Assembly: GCA_003116975.1 (NCBI GenBank)
Contig: BGKB01000114.1
Coordinates: 169,465 to 233,464 of the forward strand
Direction: 5' to 3'
DNA length: 64,000 nt
From: Aurantiochytrium sp. KH105
Lineage: Eukaryota; Sar; Bigyra; Thraustochytrida; Thraustochytriidae
This document shows, one piece after another, positions 50,202-59,524 of this stretch (position 1 is the stretch's first letter; each line of letters opens with the position of its first letter). The notes beneath the pieces were generated by a model. That model was given only the letters and a program-made list of their open reading frames with translations. It searched no databases and was not told where the DNA came from. A program made the translations under genes and the position numbers.

Positions 50202-50879
50202 AGTGCGTGCGAGTGCTTGCGAGAGCGTGCGTGCTTGCTTTCGTGCTTGCTTGCTTGCTTGCTTGCTTGCTTGGCGTGCTGTCACTTTGCTTTTCGTCGC
50301 ATTACGTCTACGCCAGTAAAGTTTCGGTGCCTCTACTTGTCATCATGTTCGTCCAGTCGGCTCCCCTTGGATGGTGCTACGGCGCTCTCAGCCACTCCGG
50401 CGAGATCCGCTCAACGGAAACCTAATCAGTGTCTTGTATTATACATTCAATTTGAGATTACCTTCTCGATATTTACAAGACCCAGATTTATTTGTTCGTT
50501 TTTGCAGATCGTAGCTTTCGACGCAGAGCTAAATACTAAGCTCCAGGCCCTGGTTGCGAGGCATTTGTACCAGTGGCTTACATGCGTCGCTCAAATTTGA
50601 CTCTGTCGACCTGAAAGTGGAAACTGCTAAAGTATACACGTCGGTGTGCACACCACCGCCCTTTATTTCCTCATGCAACGGATGTTATGTTGAACGCGCG
50701 TGTGGAGGCTTGGGCTTTTTGTGAGTGCGCCGACAACACGGGTAGTGCAGATGAAAAGGCACGTACAGCAAAGTTCTGCGCACTGTAATTGGTCATCGAA
50801 CACATATCCTTATAGAAAAGCCATATCCAAGAGGTCTATACTCGTCATACCACGAAATACTATTTCTCCAAACAAATCA
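49640..50879. promoter_or_regulatory. Upstream region of cyclase; 3' region of Elp3-like gene
   Basis: 1.24 kb. A GTGC tetranucleotide array at 50140-50200 decays into TTGC units to about 50272. On the plus strand, a pyrimidine-rich acceptor-like string ends at 50507 and is followed by 30 open codons to a TGA at 50600; no convincing upstream exon was found. Otherwise nothing is recognised. Confidence 0.5.
50140..50272. repeat. (GTGC)n array merging into (TTGC)n
   Basis: About fifteen uninterrupted GTGC units (50140-50200), then imperfect GAGTGC/GAGC units and about eight TTGC units. Confidence 0.95.
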
Positions 50880-52769
50880 TCAGCCTGTAATCGTCTTGAT
50901 CAAATAGCTGCCTTCGCCCTCGAGGCGATAGCCAAGTCGACGATAATATGAGCGCGTCCCTACGCCAGCAATAACAGCAATTCTGGTCATCCTTGCGCCG
51001 AGTGCAAGACGCTCACACTCGGCCATGAGGCGCGCACCAAAGCCCGTGTGCTGGGCAACGGAGGATTTTGCCACCTTCTCCGTCTTGGATGCGCGAGTCG
51101 GAACGAGTTTTCCGTACACATGAAGCTCGCGCACAAGAGCAACGCCTCCGCCATTGAGTTCTGGAAAAGCGGTCTCAGGGGGCGGATTCTGATCTGGCAC
51201 GCGAAGTCGCACAAAGCCAAAGAGAGTATCTTCGTCAGGTGTTTCAAAAGACAGAAAGTGCTCGGTACCATCTGAACCACGATAAGAGCGTTGACGGAGG
51301 ACTGCATCCTTGAATCTCCCTTGCTGCAGGCGAACTTCGCGACAGCGCATGCAGCGACACTTGAGACCGCGTGCCTCCATCTGATCGACGAGTCCTTGCC
51401 GCCAATTTGTTTGACAAACGCCACCGAGAATATAGGTGCTTGGAATGTCTCGAACAATGCGGTTGAGACGAATCCAGGGGTGAATTTGAGATTTGAGATC
51501 AATGACAACCTCGGCCAGATCCTCATCGGAATACGGAGCGTACTCTCCACGCTCGTGCCATTTGGAAATGACGGTCCAGGGTGTGACTTCGCAAGGATAT
51601 ATTTTCCACTGATCTGCTTGGAGGTCAGGATTATAAAGCATTTCTTGAAACATGACCTTGTCGGACTCTGGGGTGGCGCCGGGCAGACTGGGCATCAAAT
51701 GAACATCGATTTTGAAAGCTGCATCCTTGAGTAGCTTGATGGATCGTTTGGCGTCTGCGCACGTGCAGCCACGATTGATTTTGGCAAGAATTGCATCATC
51801 GGTGGACTGAAGTCCAATTTGCACGCGGGTGCAGCCATAGCGACGGAGACGCCGAAGTTCATCGTTGTCAACGCAGTCGGGCCTCGTTTCAAGAGTGAGA
51901 CCGATGATTTTACAAAGCGCATCTTCATTCTCGCGCTGCTCGTCGGCCAGCGAACGACGCGGTCGGCGATGCTCGGGCCGACACGAAAGAGTGTTGGCTG
52001 CGTAAAAGAGATCTCTGCAAAACGCCTCTTGGTACTGCAGAGGATAGGAACTCCATGTTCCACCCAGAACGAGAAGCTCGACTTTGTCGCAAGGATGACC
52101 ATTCTGCATAAGAATATGCGCGCGATCAGTGAATTGAAGAACTGGATCGAAACCATTTTGGTTCGCTCTGAGCACCGCCGGCTCATCGCGCAAGTACGAG
52201 CGGGGCTGACCTGGCTGGTTCGGGCAGTAATAACAGTTGTAAGCACACGAGAATCGCTGCTTTTCACCGTCAACATCGGGGTACGGGCTGGTGAGCACGG
52301 TGATGACGAGGACGCCCGAATCGGACTTGGATTTTTTGGTGATGAGCACTCGCTCGACAACCTCGCACCGATTCAGCTTTCCCTCTGTAACCATGGCGCG
52401 ATACGCGTGCAAGAGCTTGGCCTTGCGCAGATTCGCGCGGCTATTGTGCAGAACTGGCACGAAGAGTGTATTAAAGCTTTCCAGGGTTGATTCGTCTGCC
52501 AGCCCAAGGTGATGCCGATCCTTTCGCGATAGAGTCTCGTCAATGTTCGCATCTCCGTTGCCGCTTTCTACTCGCTCGACAATGGCAATTACCTCGCGCA
52601 GCACGCTCTCCACGGTGGGCCACTCGTCCGCATCGACGAGACCATCGGTGCGTCGAAATATATCCTCGAGGTCGTGATTCTCATACCAGAGCTCGCACTC
52701 GCCGACATTTTCCTGCGCTGCACCGCCGGCCTGCCATGCGATGCGCCCGGGCACCGCGTCGGACGCCAT
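50880..52769 (-). CDS. Elp3-like radical SAM / GNAT acetyltransferase (divergent paralogue)
   Basis: 629 residues. Elp3 proteins carboxymethylate wobble uridine in tRNA as the catalytic subunit of Elongator, joining a radical-SAM domain and a GNAT domain. Here the radical-SAM iron-sulfur motif is CAYNCYYC (Cys175, 179, 182), the general CX3CX2C form, whereas canonical Elp3 has a longer first spacing. The following text keeps Elp3 features: VELLVLGGTWSSYP, ETRPDCVDNDELRRLRRYGCTRVQIGLQS-type strand (quoted in part), LMPSLPGATPESD, and RIVRDIPSTYILGG. The C-terminal GNAT domain has QHTGFGARLMAECERLA and AVIAGVGTRSYYRRLGY, with the QxxGxG acetyl-CoA loop. It lacks the typical Elp3 N-terminus, so it is probably a paralogue and not the main Elongator subunit. 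The ATG at 52769 is the first in frame. It shares a 243-bp upstream region with the RBM39-like gene. Confidence 0.88.
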   Translation of the reverse strand: MASDAVPGRIAWQAGGAAQENVGECELWYENHDLEDIFRRTDGLVDADEWPTVESVLREVIAIVERVESGNGDANIDETLSRKDRHHLGLADESTLESFNTLFVPVLHNSRANLRKAKLLHAYRAMVTEGKLNRCEVVERVLITKKSKSDSGVLVITVLTSPYPDVDGEKQRFSCAYNCYYCPNQPGQPRSYLRDEPAVLRANQNGFDPVLQFTDRAHILMQNGHPCDKVELLVLGGTWSSYPLQYQEAFCRDLFYAANTLSCRPEHRRPRRSLADEQRENEDALCKIIGLTLETRPDCVDNDELRRLRRYGCTRVQIGLQSTDDAILAKINRGCTCADAKRSIKLLKDAAFKIDVHLMPSLPGATPESDKVMFQEMLYNPDLQADQWKIYPCEVTPWTVISKWHERGEYAPYSDEDLAEVVIDLKSQIHPWIRLNRIVRDIPSTYILGGVCQTNWRQGLVDQMEARGLKCRCMRCREVRLQQGRFKDAVLRQRSYRGSDGTEHFLSFETPDEDTLFGFVRLRVPDQNPPPETAFPELNGGGVALVRELHVYGKLVPTRASKTEKVAKSSVAQHTGFGARLMAECERLALGARMTRIAVIAGVGTRSYYRRLGYRLEGEGSYLIKTITG

Positions 52770-53012
52770 CGTGGTGTTCTGCGCAGCTCCAAGTCCGCTG
52801 GCGCTCTTCTTCTTCTTCTACTGCTTTTGCTTCTTGCGTCCATGACACTGACAGAAGCCAGCCATTGTAGGCTATACTAAACTATACTATAACTGTAGTA
52901 AACAAGTTTCCAAGCAACCATTGGGCAACCAAAATGGCAAGTTTTGTTTGTTTTTGTTTGTCTTTGTTTTCGTGTGTAAAAATGGGAAAAGACGGGAAAA
53001 AGATCAAACAAA
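52770..53012. promoter_or_regulatory. Bidirectional promoter of Elp3-like and RBM39-like genes
   Basis: Only 243 bp lie between two divergent ATGs. It includes a CTTCTT-rich tract near 52806-52835, an ACTATACTAA-like A/T-rich segment near 52873-52895 and a GTTTTTGTTTGT run near 52945-52970. Confidence 0.6.
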
Positions 53013-55238
53013 ATGCAAACAGATATTGGTCTTCACCGCGCGAAGATGGACGCACGCGAGGACCGCGCCGCGCCCGAGCGCGTGCGAAGCGGGGAAAGGG
53101 AACGCGAGGTGGAGGGCCACAAGGAGGAGGAGGAGCGCCGCCGACCGCAAGACATGGCGCCGAAGTCAAGGTCGATGGAAGAATCGGGGAGGAAGAGGAA
53201 AGCGAAAAAGGGGAAGGGGAGTGGTGAGCGTCGGCCACGCGCTAGGAGTAGAACGAGCGCGAGGGGGTCGACGAGGCGGAGGCGCAGGTCGTCGTCTTCC
53301 TCGTCATCTGGCTCGTCTTCCTCGTCGTCGTCGTCGTCTTCTTCCTCTTCTTCTTCTGTTTCTTCAGCTTCTTCTTCATCTTCATCGTCGTCGTCGTCGT
53401 CGTCGTCTTCGTCTTCGTCTTCTTCATCTTCGTCACGGTCATCCTCAGCATCATCGATGGCATCCGTGCATAAAATTCGAGAACAAGGCGGCTCCAAGAC
53501 GGAGAGCCCACCGCCTCATAGTCGTAGGTCGCGCTCATCGCGTACATCGAGGTCCCATGGAAAGGAAGGTGGACGCTCTCGGTCTCCACGTCAAAGCCCG
53601 AGCAGGGAGATGATGAGGTCTCGAAGTCGCGAGGGCAGGCGTAGCTACAGACAAAGTCACAGCAGAAGTCCAAATTATTATCGTCGTGATCGCGACTCAC
53701 GTTACCGCGATGACCGACACGAGCGCTCGAGGTCGAGAGCTTCGAGATATCGCTCGCCACCGCGACACAGGTATTATGAGAGAGACTACAGGGATTATGA
53801 CAGGTACAGGCGACGCTCAAGGTCGTATGACCGGCGGCCTTCTCGTAGCCGTGAGCGGTCGCCGGCATTCCGCGGCGATGATCAGGCCGCTCGGGATGCC
53901 CGAACTGTGTCAGTAACGCAGTTGCAAGCGAGAGCGGAGAAGAGAGACGTGCGTAAGTTCTTTGCAAGCGTTTGCGCCGTGGAGGACGTTCAGTTGCTTC
54001 GCGACCGACAGGGTAAATCGAAAGGAGTTGCGTACGTGGAGTTGAAGACACCAGAAGATCGTGAAAAGGCGCTGCAGCTCTCAGGTAAACCTTTTGTTTT
54101 TAGTGACGGCCGTCAGGGATTCCCGTGCGTCGTCACGGCTGCAGATGTCGTTGTGGGTGGGGCGTCAAGCGTGACGCCAACTTCTGCCTCAACACGTGCC
54201 ACCTCGGCAAAAGATGTTCCGGAAGACTACACGCGGGTGTACTTGTCCAATTTGCTCATTGCTTTCAATGAGGAAGATGTCCGTAAGCTTTGCGTGGAAT
54301 ATGGCGATGTGAGGAGCATTGACGTACTGCGCAATCCGCACACCAGAATCTCTCGTGGTTTCGCCTATGTGGAATTCAGCGATACGGACGGCGCACATCG
54401 CGCGGTGAGAGGCTTGAATTTGAAAGTTGTGGAAGGCCAGCGTCTTCGCGCCAAACCTGCACGCGGGCACAACAAGGTCAAGGGTAAAAGTGACAGCAGA
54501 CCAAGTTCCGCCTCTGCCAGGGCCAATGGCTCCACCGGTTCCACCGCCGGTGCCGCCGCCGCCGCCACCACCAACATCCATGCTCCACGAACCTCGGATC
54601 GCGATGGAGACAGTAGGAAGGCTGATGCTGACGAGAAAGGTAACCAAGGTTCTTCGCACCGGTCTTCCTCGACGTCCGCGGCTACCTTGTGGGCGTTGGA
54701 TGGTGGCTCGAAGCGCGGTGTGGCGATGACGCCAGCCGATCGCCTTTCTCTCATGGCGGAGCTTGGCGGTGGGCGCGGCAGTGAAATGTTGCGTGAAGCG
54801 AACGCCAAGGCGCAGCAGGCGAGCTCAGCAAAGGCAGCCGTGGCAAGTGCGAACGATGTTGCAAAGCCAGCAACTGCTGTGGCGGCAGGTGCGGCGGTTA
54901 CGCCGACATCTAAGGGTCAGCTGGGTGCGAGTCAAGCGTCGGCACAGGATCTACGCCACCTTGTGATTTCGAATATGTTCGACCCGAAGTCTGAAGAAGG
55001 CCACGATTGGGACAAGGAAATTGCCGAAGATTTGCGCGATGAGTGCGCAAAGTTTGGTAAGGTGATCTCTTGCGTCGTTGATCGTCACAGTCCCGAGGGC
55101 AAGGCCTTTCTTGCGTTCAGCTCACCTCAGGAAGCTGCTGCTGCAGAAAAAGTTCTGCATGGGCGCTGGTTCGATAAACGACAGCTCAAGGTTCGCTTTC
55201 TCACGGAGGCTGCCTTTCGTGGCCAGCTGCCAAAATAG
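53013..55238 (+). CDS. RBM39 (CAPER-alpha)-like splicing factor
   Basis: 741 residues; a nuclear pre-mRNA splicing factor of the RBM39/U2AF65-related family. The first ~290 residues form an SR-type region: a long Ser run followed by RS/RD/RY dipeptides. Before RRM1 it has the family hallmark ARDARTV (human RBM39: ERDARTV). RRM1 spans about residues 296-380, with GKSKGVAYVEL as RNP1. RRM2 spans about 406-485, with RISRGFAYVEF as RNP1. A short DRLSLMAELGGG segment matches the RBM39 GRLQLMARLAEG region. The C-terminal UHM-type RRM (about 647-741) has LVISNMFDPKSEEG.DWDKEI and HGRWFDKRQL, as in RBM39. The ATG at 53013 gives the longest product; a second at 53046 is possible. The (TCC/TCG)n tract at 53296-53450 encodes the Ser run. 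Confidence 0.93.
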   Translation: MQTDIGLHRAKMDAREDRAAPERVRSGEREREVEGHKEEEERRRPQDMAPKSRSMEESGRKRKAKKGKGSGERRPRARSRTSARGSTRRRRRSSSSSSSGSSSSSSSSSSSSSSSVSSASSSSSSSSSSSSSSSSSSSSSSRSSSASSMASVHKIREQGGSKTESPPPHSRRSRSSRTSRSHGKEGGRSRSPRQSPSREMMRSRSREGRRSYRQSHSRSPNYYRRDRDSRYRDDRHERSRSRASRYRSPPRHRYYERDYRDYDRYRRRSRSYDRRPSRSRERSPAFRGDDQAARDARTVSVTQLQARAEKRDVRKFFASVCAVEDVQLLRDRQGKSKGVAYVELKTPEDREKALQLSGKPFVFSDGRQGFPCVVTAADVVVGGASSVTPTSASTRATSAKDVPEDYTRVYLSNLLIAFNEEDVRKLCVEYGDVRSIDVLRNPHTRISRGFAYVEFSDTDGAHRAVRGLNLKVVEGQRLRAKPARGHNKVKGKSDSRPSSASARANGSTGSTAGAAAAATTNIHAPRTSDRDGDSRKADADEKGNQGSSHRSSSTSAATLWALDGGSKRGVAMTPADRLSLMAELGGGRGSEMLREANAKAQQASSAKAAVASANDVAKPATAVAAGAAVTPTSKGQLGASQASAQDLRHLVISNMFDPKSEEGHDWDKEIAEDLRDECAKFGKVISCVVDRHSPEGKAFLAFSSPQEAAAAEKVLHGRWFDKRQLKVRFLTEAAFRGQLPK

Positions 55239-55315
55239 ACGCCCCCCCCCCCCCCCCACCCACACACACAAAGAAAACAAAGAAATGAGAACAACAAAAG
55301 TCAGAACAAGCCAGC
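55239..55315. other. Short convergent gap with poly-C and CA repeats
   Basis: 77 bp between the RBM39-like stop and the UFL1 stop, with 16 consecutive C (55242-55257) and a short CA run. The 3' ends must overlap. Confidence 0.85.
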
Positions 55316-57607
55316 CTACTTTCCCTTGGAAGGATTTTTCAAAGAAGCAAAGGCATGGACGCGTTGAAAAAGTGCGTCGTCAACAGCACCACCACTAACA
55401 AGCTCACGCAGATCGTCTTGACGCGCGGGCGATTGTTCCAGACAGACACATGCAGGTTCAACCAAGGACGCAAAAATAGCCTCCTCACTCTTGTCCAAGG
55501 GAGACTGCGGAATTGGAAGTGCAAGCTGCTTGCACTGTTGCAACACAAGCACTGAAACGCAAGCGCCCAGGAAAGTTTCCGATGTAGTCTTGACAGCTTG
55601 TTCGAGCAAATGGGTCCTTCGCGCTTGCATCCGGGCACGTTCCGCCTTTTTGTCGATGGCGCGAACGACAAAGCAACACTCGCGGCCCCCTGTCTCGATA
55701 CTCTGCAAAACGCGAGTAGAATTCAGAGCCTCGGCGGAAACGCGCCGGCAATCGCCAACTCCTTCTGCTTTCCCTCCTTGCACCGTATATTCATGATTGC
55801 TGTACCGAGATGCTTCCTCGCACTCGCTGAGCGCGGCGAGTAGCGCCGTACGCGCACTGCAGCGTTCGGGAAGTTTATCCTGAGCGGCTGCCCAGCAAAT
55901 CTCGGCCGACTTCCAAGCCGGATTAAAGAGCACGTTGCCGAGACTTGCGGTGCCAACACTGCTTCGCACACGCGTAATTTCATTTCCTTCGAGAGGCTCG
56001 CCGTGCTGAATGCATTGATGCTCGACCATGAGACCAACCAAGGGCATCGCAAATCGTGAAATAATGAAGCGGTCGAGGTCTGCGGTCGCTGTCGGGGACA
56101 GCCCAAGCGCTCCCAGTCGCGAAGCGGCCTTGACAAACATTTGAATGTCCGCATAGAGCTCTGTGAAGGTTGCTTCAATCTGACTTTGCCTTTGCAAAAG
56201 AGCGGCAGCTCCATGAAGAATGACCGAGCTGTTCGCCTCCGCCTTGGCGCGGGCGAGCGCTTTTTTGTAGTAGGGCTTGAGTTCTGTGCAAACGAGTGCA
56301 AGAACGTCTGAAGCGCGTTGTAACTGCGGAAATTCTGAGCCAACTAGATCTTCAATACTCTCCTCCTCCGTGGAGCGTTCCCCTCTGCTAGATTCTGCAT
56401 GGAGCGTATGCGCATCTCGCGCGATTGTTTCCAAATGGGCTTGTATTGCGTCAAGTAAAGAACGACTGATGACAACGCGTTGTCCAAGAATCTTGGCGCG
56501 GCGCGCTGAAGCATCGCACTTTTCGAGCAGATTGATGAAGTCGGCATCAGAGACTTGGGTGGGAATGAGGCCTTGCGCAGCTACATCGAGCCACGCTTTG
56601 TTTGAAATGGCTTCGCTGACCGAGGCGTCGAGAGCTTCGAGCGCCGTCGAAGAGATTATGCATGAAGACAGTTCTTGCGCTTTCGGAAAAGTGACACGCA
56701 CAAAGCCAAGTGCGGTCCCCGAGGTGAGGTGAAAGGAGCGCATAACGTTTCGAGGGAGGCAGTGATTCTGTGAGAAATAGTCGTCAATAGCCCGGCGCTG
56801 TCTGGCTGCAAAGCTGGCTGGAACAAAGTCTCCATTGCGAACACTGCCCAGCTTTTGCAAATCGATCATGTTCGCGGCGACGTTTGGCCGCAAGAACACG
56901 CTCTCCAGCTCACTCATTTCCATCTCGGCGGCTTTTGCAATTTGACTCAGGGACGTTGGTTGAGTGATTGCGAGAAGAGCCCCTAGTACCTTGCGCGACA
57001 GTGCAGCCTCGTAGGCATCTGTGCGTAGCACATTTCCCTGCAAACGCGCGTTCCGAATGATGCCATTGGCGATACCGTGTTCTACGGTATGGCGCGCAAA
57101 TTCGACCGGCACAGCGTGATCTGTGGCAAGTGCGCCAAGTGTTATTGAGTTGAGCCCATTACCGAGCAGCTCGTCGATTTCACGACAGAGTGTGTTGCGA
57201 AAATCTGAAGAAACGATCTCAAGTGCAGTCAAAAAGGACAACTTGGCGACGCCTGCTTGATCCGAGAGTGCGGGCCCGGCAATATCGTCGGACTTCGTCT
57301 CCTCTTCGTTCCTGACGAGACTTTGCGCTGCAGACTCTACGATGGTAAGATCGAGATCGAGGGTTGCTGCCATCTCGTCAAGGCGAGCGCGGCCTCCGCG
57401 CCACTTGACCTCTTGGCATATTTCCTGGCGCAGACGTTCTGGCGTGACAAACTCATTCCCTGACAACGAAAAGACGAGCTCGAGTTTCTTTTGCTCGCGA
57501 AGCTTCAGCACGAGTTCCACCACGTTGCGCTCCGAGAGCCCCCGCTGGGTCTCCGCGGCTTGTGCGGTCTCGAGCGCCTCCGCCAGCGCCGCCAGCTCCT
57601 CGTCCAT
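55316..57607 (-). CDS. UFL1: UFL1, UFM1-protein E3 ligase
   Basis: 763 residues, close to human UFL1 (794). It transfers the ubiquitin-like modifier UFM1 to targets such as ER-bound ribosomes, working with an ER adaptor. The start at 57607 gives MDEELAALAEALETAQ and then LSERNVVELVLKLREQKKLELVFSL, parallel to the UFL1 N-terminus ([22 protein letters not shown]). Further matches are EFVTPERLRQEI, RGGRARLDEMA, ALLAITQPTSLSQIA (UFL1: GLFSAITRPTAVNSLI) and DDYFSQNHCLPRNVM (UFL1: DSFFRQNGYLEFDAL). The frame remains open for 245 codons upstream of 57607, but that part is Arg/Ala-rich promoter-like sequence shared with the divergent PI31 gene, so I reject it. The C-terminal third is helical. Confidence 0.92.
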   Translation of the reverse strand: MDEELAALAEALETAQAAETQRGLSERNVVELVLKLREQKKLELVFSLSGNEFVTPERLRQEICQEVKWRGGRARLDEMAATLDLDLTIVESAAQSLVRNEEETKSDDIAGPALSDQAGVAKLSFLTALEIVSSDFRNTLCREIDELLGNGLNSITLGALATDHAVPVEFARHTVEHGIANGIIRNARLQGNVLRTDAYEAALSRKVLGALLAITQPTSLSQIAKAAEMEMSELESVFLRPNVAANMIDLQKLGSVRNGDFVPASFAARQRRAIDDYFSQNHCLPRNVMRSFHLTSGTALGFVRVTFPKAQELSSCIISSTALEALDASVSEAISNKAWLDVAAQGLIPTQVSDADFINLLEKCDASARRAKILGQRVVISRSLLDAIQAHLETIARDAHTLHAESSRGERSTEEESIEDLVGSEFPQLQRASDVLALVCTELKPYYKKALARAKAEANSSVILHGAAALLQRQSQIEATFTELYADIQMFVKAASRLGALGLSPTATADLDRFIISRFAMPLVGLMVEHQCIQHGEPLEGNEITRVRSSVGTASLGNVLFNPAWKSAEICWAAAQDKLPERCSARTALLAALSECEEASRYSNHEYTVQGGKAEGVGDCRRVSAEALNSTRVLQSIETGGRECCFVVRAIDKKAERARMQARRTHLLEQAVKTTSETFLGACVSVLVLQQCKQLALPIPQSPLDKSEEAIFASLVEPACVCLEQSPARQDDLRELVSGGAVDDALFQRVHAFASLKNPSKGK

Positions 57608-58144
57608 GGCCGCCGCTGCTGCCGCCGGCCGGGCAGCCGGGGCCGCGTCGCGGGGCCTTCTCTGCTCGCCGCTGGCCTCGGGCCGGGGCTGCGGCAGCGG
57701 CAGCAGGTCTCTGTCTGCCCGCCCGGCTCGGCTGGCGCGGTCCCGGCTGCCTCGTTCGTTCGCTTTCCTGCTTTGCCTTCGTTCGCCTGCTCCATGGCCT
57801 CGCCGCGCCCTGGCGACCCACGCGCGGCAAAGTCCGAACGCGGCCTCGGGCTTCCCAGCGCGCGAACTCGCGCACGGGCGACGCGAGGCGCGCACGGGCG
57901 ACGCGCGGCGCGGCGCGGCGAGACGAGACGAGCCGAGACGAGACGAGACGAGACGCGCACGCGGACTCTGCGCGGCGCCTCGCTCGGGGCAGATTCGAAC
58001 TCGCTCGGCCTGGCGGGCGCGGCGGCAGACAAGATATCTTCGCCGGGAGCGCGCCGCGAGAGCGCGAGGGGGCGCGAGCGCGGCCTGTGCGCGCGAGCGG
58101 CGCGGGCGTTGCGGCCAGGAAGCGCGAGGAGGCAGCCGCGGACA
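57608..58144. promoter_or_regulatory. Divergent promoter region of UFL1 and PI31
   Basis: 537 bp, extremely GC-rich, with GAGACGAGACGAGACGAG pentamer repeats near 57920-57955. All six frames are largely open because of composition, which creates spurious extensions of both neighbours. No coding sequence is supported. Confidence 0.7.
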
Positions 58145-59524
58145 ATGAGCGGGTCGAGCTGGACGCCGAGCAGCTGGGCCGACGTGGCCGCAGTCGGGAC
58201 CGTGTGCAGGACCGGGGCCGAGAGCGAGGAACTCTCCAGCGCACGCGGATTCGTCGAAACGCTGAGCGCCCAGCATGGCGAGCAGGAGATGAGAAAGGAG
58301 GTCGAGGCGGCAGCGAAAAAGGTGCTTGGATCCCTGGGCCACTTGGCGCTCTGTGATCTCGCCAAGCTGAGCAAGCCCTCAGATGTTCTCATGGCTGCGG
58401 TGCATATCATCGTGCTGGGCAGCGCCGAGGCTCTACGGGTGGACATGAAGCCCAGTGGCACAGCGCACGACGATGAGGATGATGAAGACGATGAGGACAA
58501 CGATGAGGACGATGCGCCCAAGAATGGCAACTCCGCGTGGTCTTCGGATGCCAATTGGCCCGAGGTCTTTCCCGATGGCTGGCTAGTGGACAGACCGCGT
58601 TCGTATTCGATACGGTATAATCTTTCTTCTTCAGAAGCGGCGCGACAGGCCAAGCTCGAAGGCAAAACCTTTGTCCTAAAGGGAGTTTTGATGAGTGGAT
58701 CATCCCTGCTTGTGAGCGCGATGCTCGAAGGCACTGGCGTCGATGCAGATCCTGTGTCCGCGGCACTGCGCGTAAGCGACTTTGTTGCGGGAGCGGGCAG
58801 AAGTGCCGTGGACGCTGCGCGAGAAGATGGAAGATTGGGTCTGTGCGGCCTCATTACTGCGGCAAGCGCGTTGCAGCTCGGAGAGGTTGTACGGAGCGAG
58901 GTTCTGCGTCCTCTCTTGGGAAAACTCATTCCTGCAGAAGATGCCTATGTAAGCACCGAATCGCAACAAAGCAATCGAGACAACGGCGAGCGTGAATCGG
59001 GACGTGCGCGTGCGGATCTGCGCGTCCCGCTACAAGGCCGGGATCCACGACGAAGTGGTGGTTTCGGGATGCGAGGTGGACGCGAGCTGGTGCCGCCTGG
59101 TCCCATGGGTGGCCCTGGCGGCTTTGGCGATGACTTGTTGCCTGGAGGCGGCCTTGGCCAAGGGGGGATGCTCTTTGGACCGGGAAATGCGGCCTTTGAC
59201 GGCCGCTTCGGCCCAGGCGGCGGCTTCGGCGGACCTGGGCCAGATTATGACGATGACAATGGCATGGGCGGTTTTCCACCTGGGGTACCGCCTGGAGCAA
59301 GATTCGACCCCTTTGGCCCTCCAGGTATTGGTGGCCCTGGCGGAGGTGGTCGTGGTCCGGGCCCATTTGGATCCGGTGGCTCTCGCAGTTCCCGCAGCTC
59401 TCATAGCTCGCGAGGTTCACGTTCGTCCGGCAGTCGGGGAGGGCCCGGTCGAACGACGTTCCTCGGCGAACCGGACCCTGACCATATGCGACCCCCTTTT
59501 GGTTCAGATGATATGTTCTCTTAG
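58145..59524 (+). CDS. PSMF1: Proteasome regulator PI31 (PSMF1)
   Basis: 459 residues from the ATG at 58145. PI31 binds the 20S proteasome and acts in its transport and assembly. The N-terminal ~200 residues are a helical/strand domain in the place of the FP (Fbxo7/PI31) domain, interrupted by an acidic insert (DDEDDEDDEDNDEDD, near residue 110). The C-terminal half is Gly/Pro-rich and disordered, with the PI31 hallmarks GVPPGARFDPFGPPG (human: VPPGARFDPFGP) and DPDHMRPPFGSDDMF near the end (human: NPDHLPPPGYDDMYL). A Ser/Arg/Gly insert separates the two hallmarks. It is longer than the human protein (271) because of the inserts. The frame extends upstream without a credible start. Confidence 0.92.
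   Translation: MSGSSWTPSSWADVAAVGTVCRTGAESEELSSARGFVETLSAQHGEQEMRKEVEAAAKKVLGSLGHLALCDLAKLSKPSDVLMAAVHIIVLGSAEALRVDMKPSGTAHDDEDDEDDEDNDEDDAPKNGNSAWSSDANWPEVFPDGWLVDRPRSYSIRYNLSSSEAARQAKLEGKTFVLKGVLMSGSSLLVSAMLEGTGVDADPVSAALRVSDFVAGAGRSAVDAAREDGRLGLCGLITAASALQLGEVVRSEVLRPLLGKLIPAEDAYVSTESQQSNRDNGERESGRARADLRVPLQGRDPRRSGGFGMRGGRELVPPGPMGGPGGFGDDLLPGGGLGQGGMLFGPGNAAFDGRFGPGGGFGGPGPDYDDDNGMGGFPPGVPPGARFDPFGPPGIGGPGGGGRGPGPFGSGGSRSSRSSHSSRGSRSSGSRGGPGRTTFLGEPDPDHMRPPFGSDDMFS

Noticed and set aside
50086..50425. Val/Arg/Ala/Cys-rich plus-strand frames across the GTGC array
   Set aside because: All three frames are open because a tetranucleotide repeat lacks stop codons; no unique sequence supports a gene.
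53033..53497. Acidic minus-strand frame opposite the RBM39-like Ser-rich region
   Set aside because: Asp/Glu runs are the reverse reading of the TCC/TCG repeat that encodes polySer.
57491..58144. 218-codon N-terminal extension of PI31
   Set aside because: Same promoter sequence read on the other strand, overlapping UFL1 coding sequence; the ATG at 58145 gives a family-like protein.
57608..58342. 245-codon N-terminal extension of UFL1
   Set aside because: Arg/Ala/Pro-rich translation of the GC-rich shared promoter, overlapping the start of PI31; UFL1 homology begins at the ATG at 57607.
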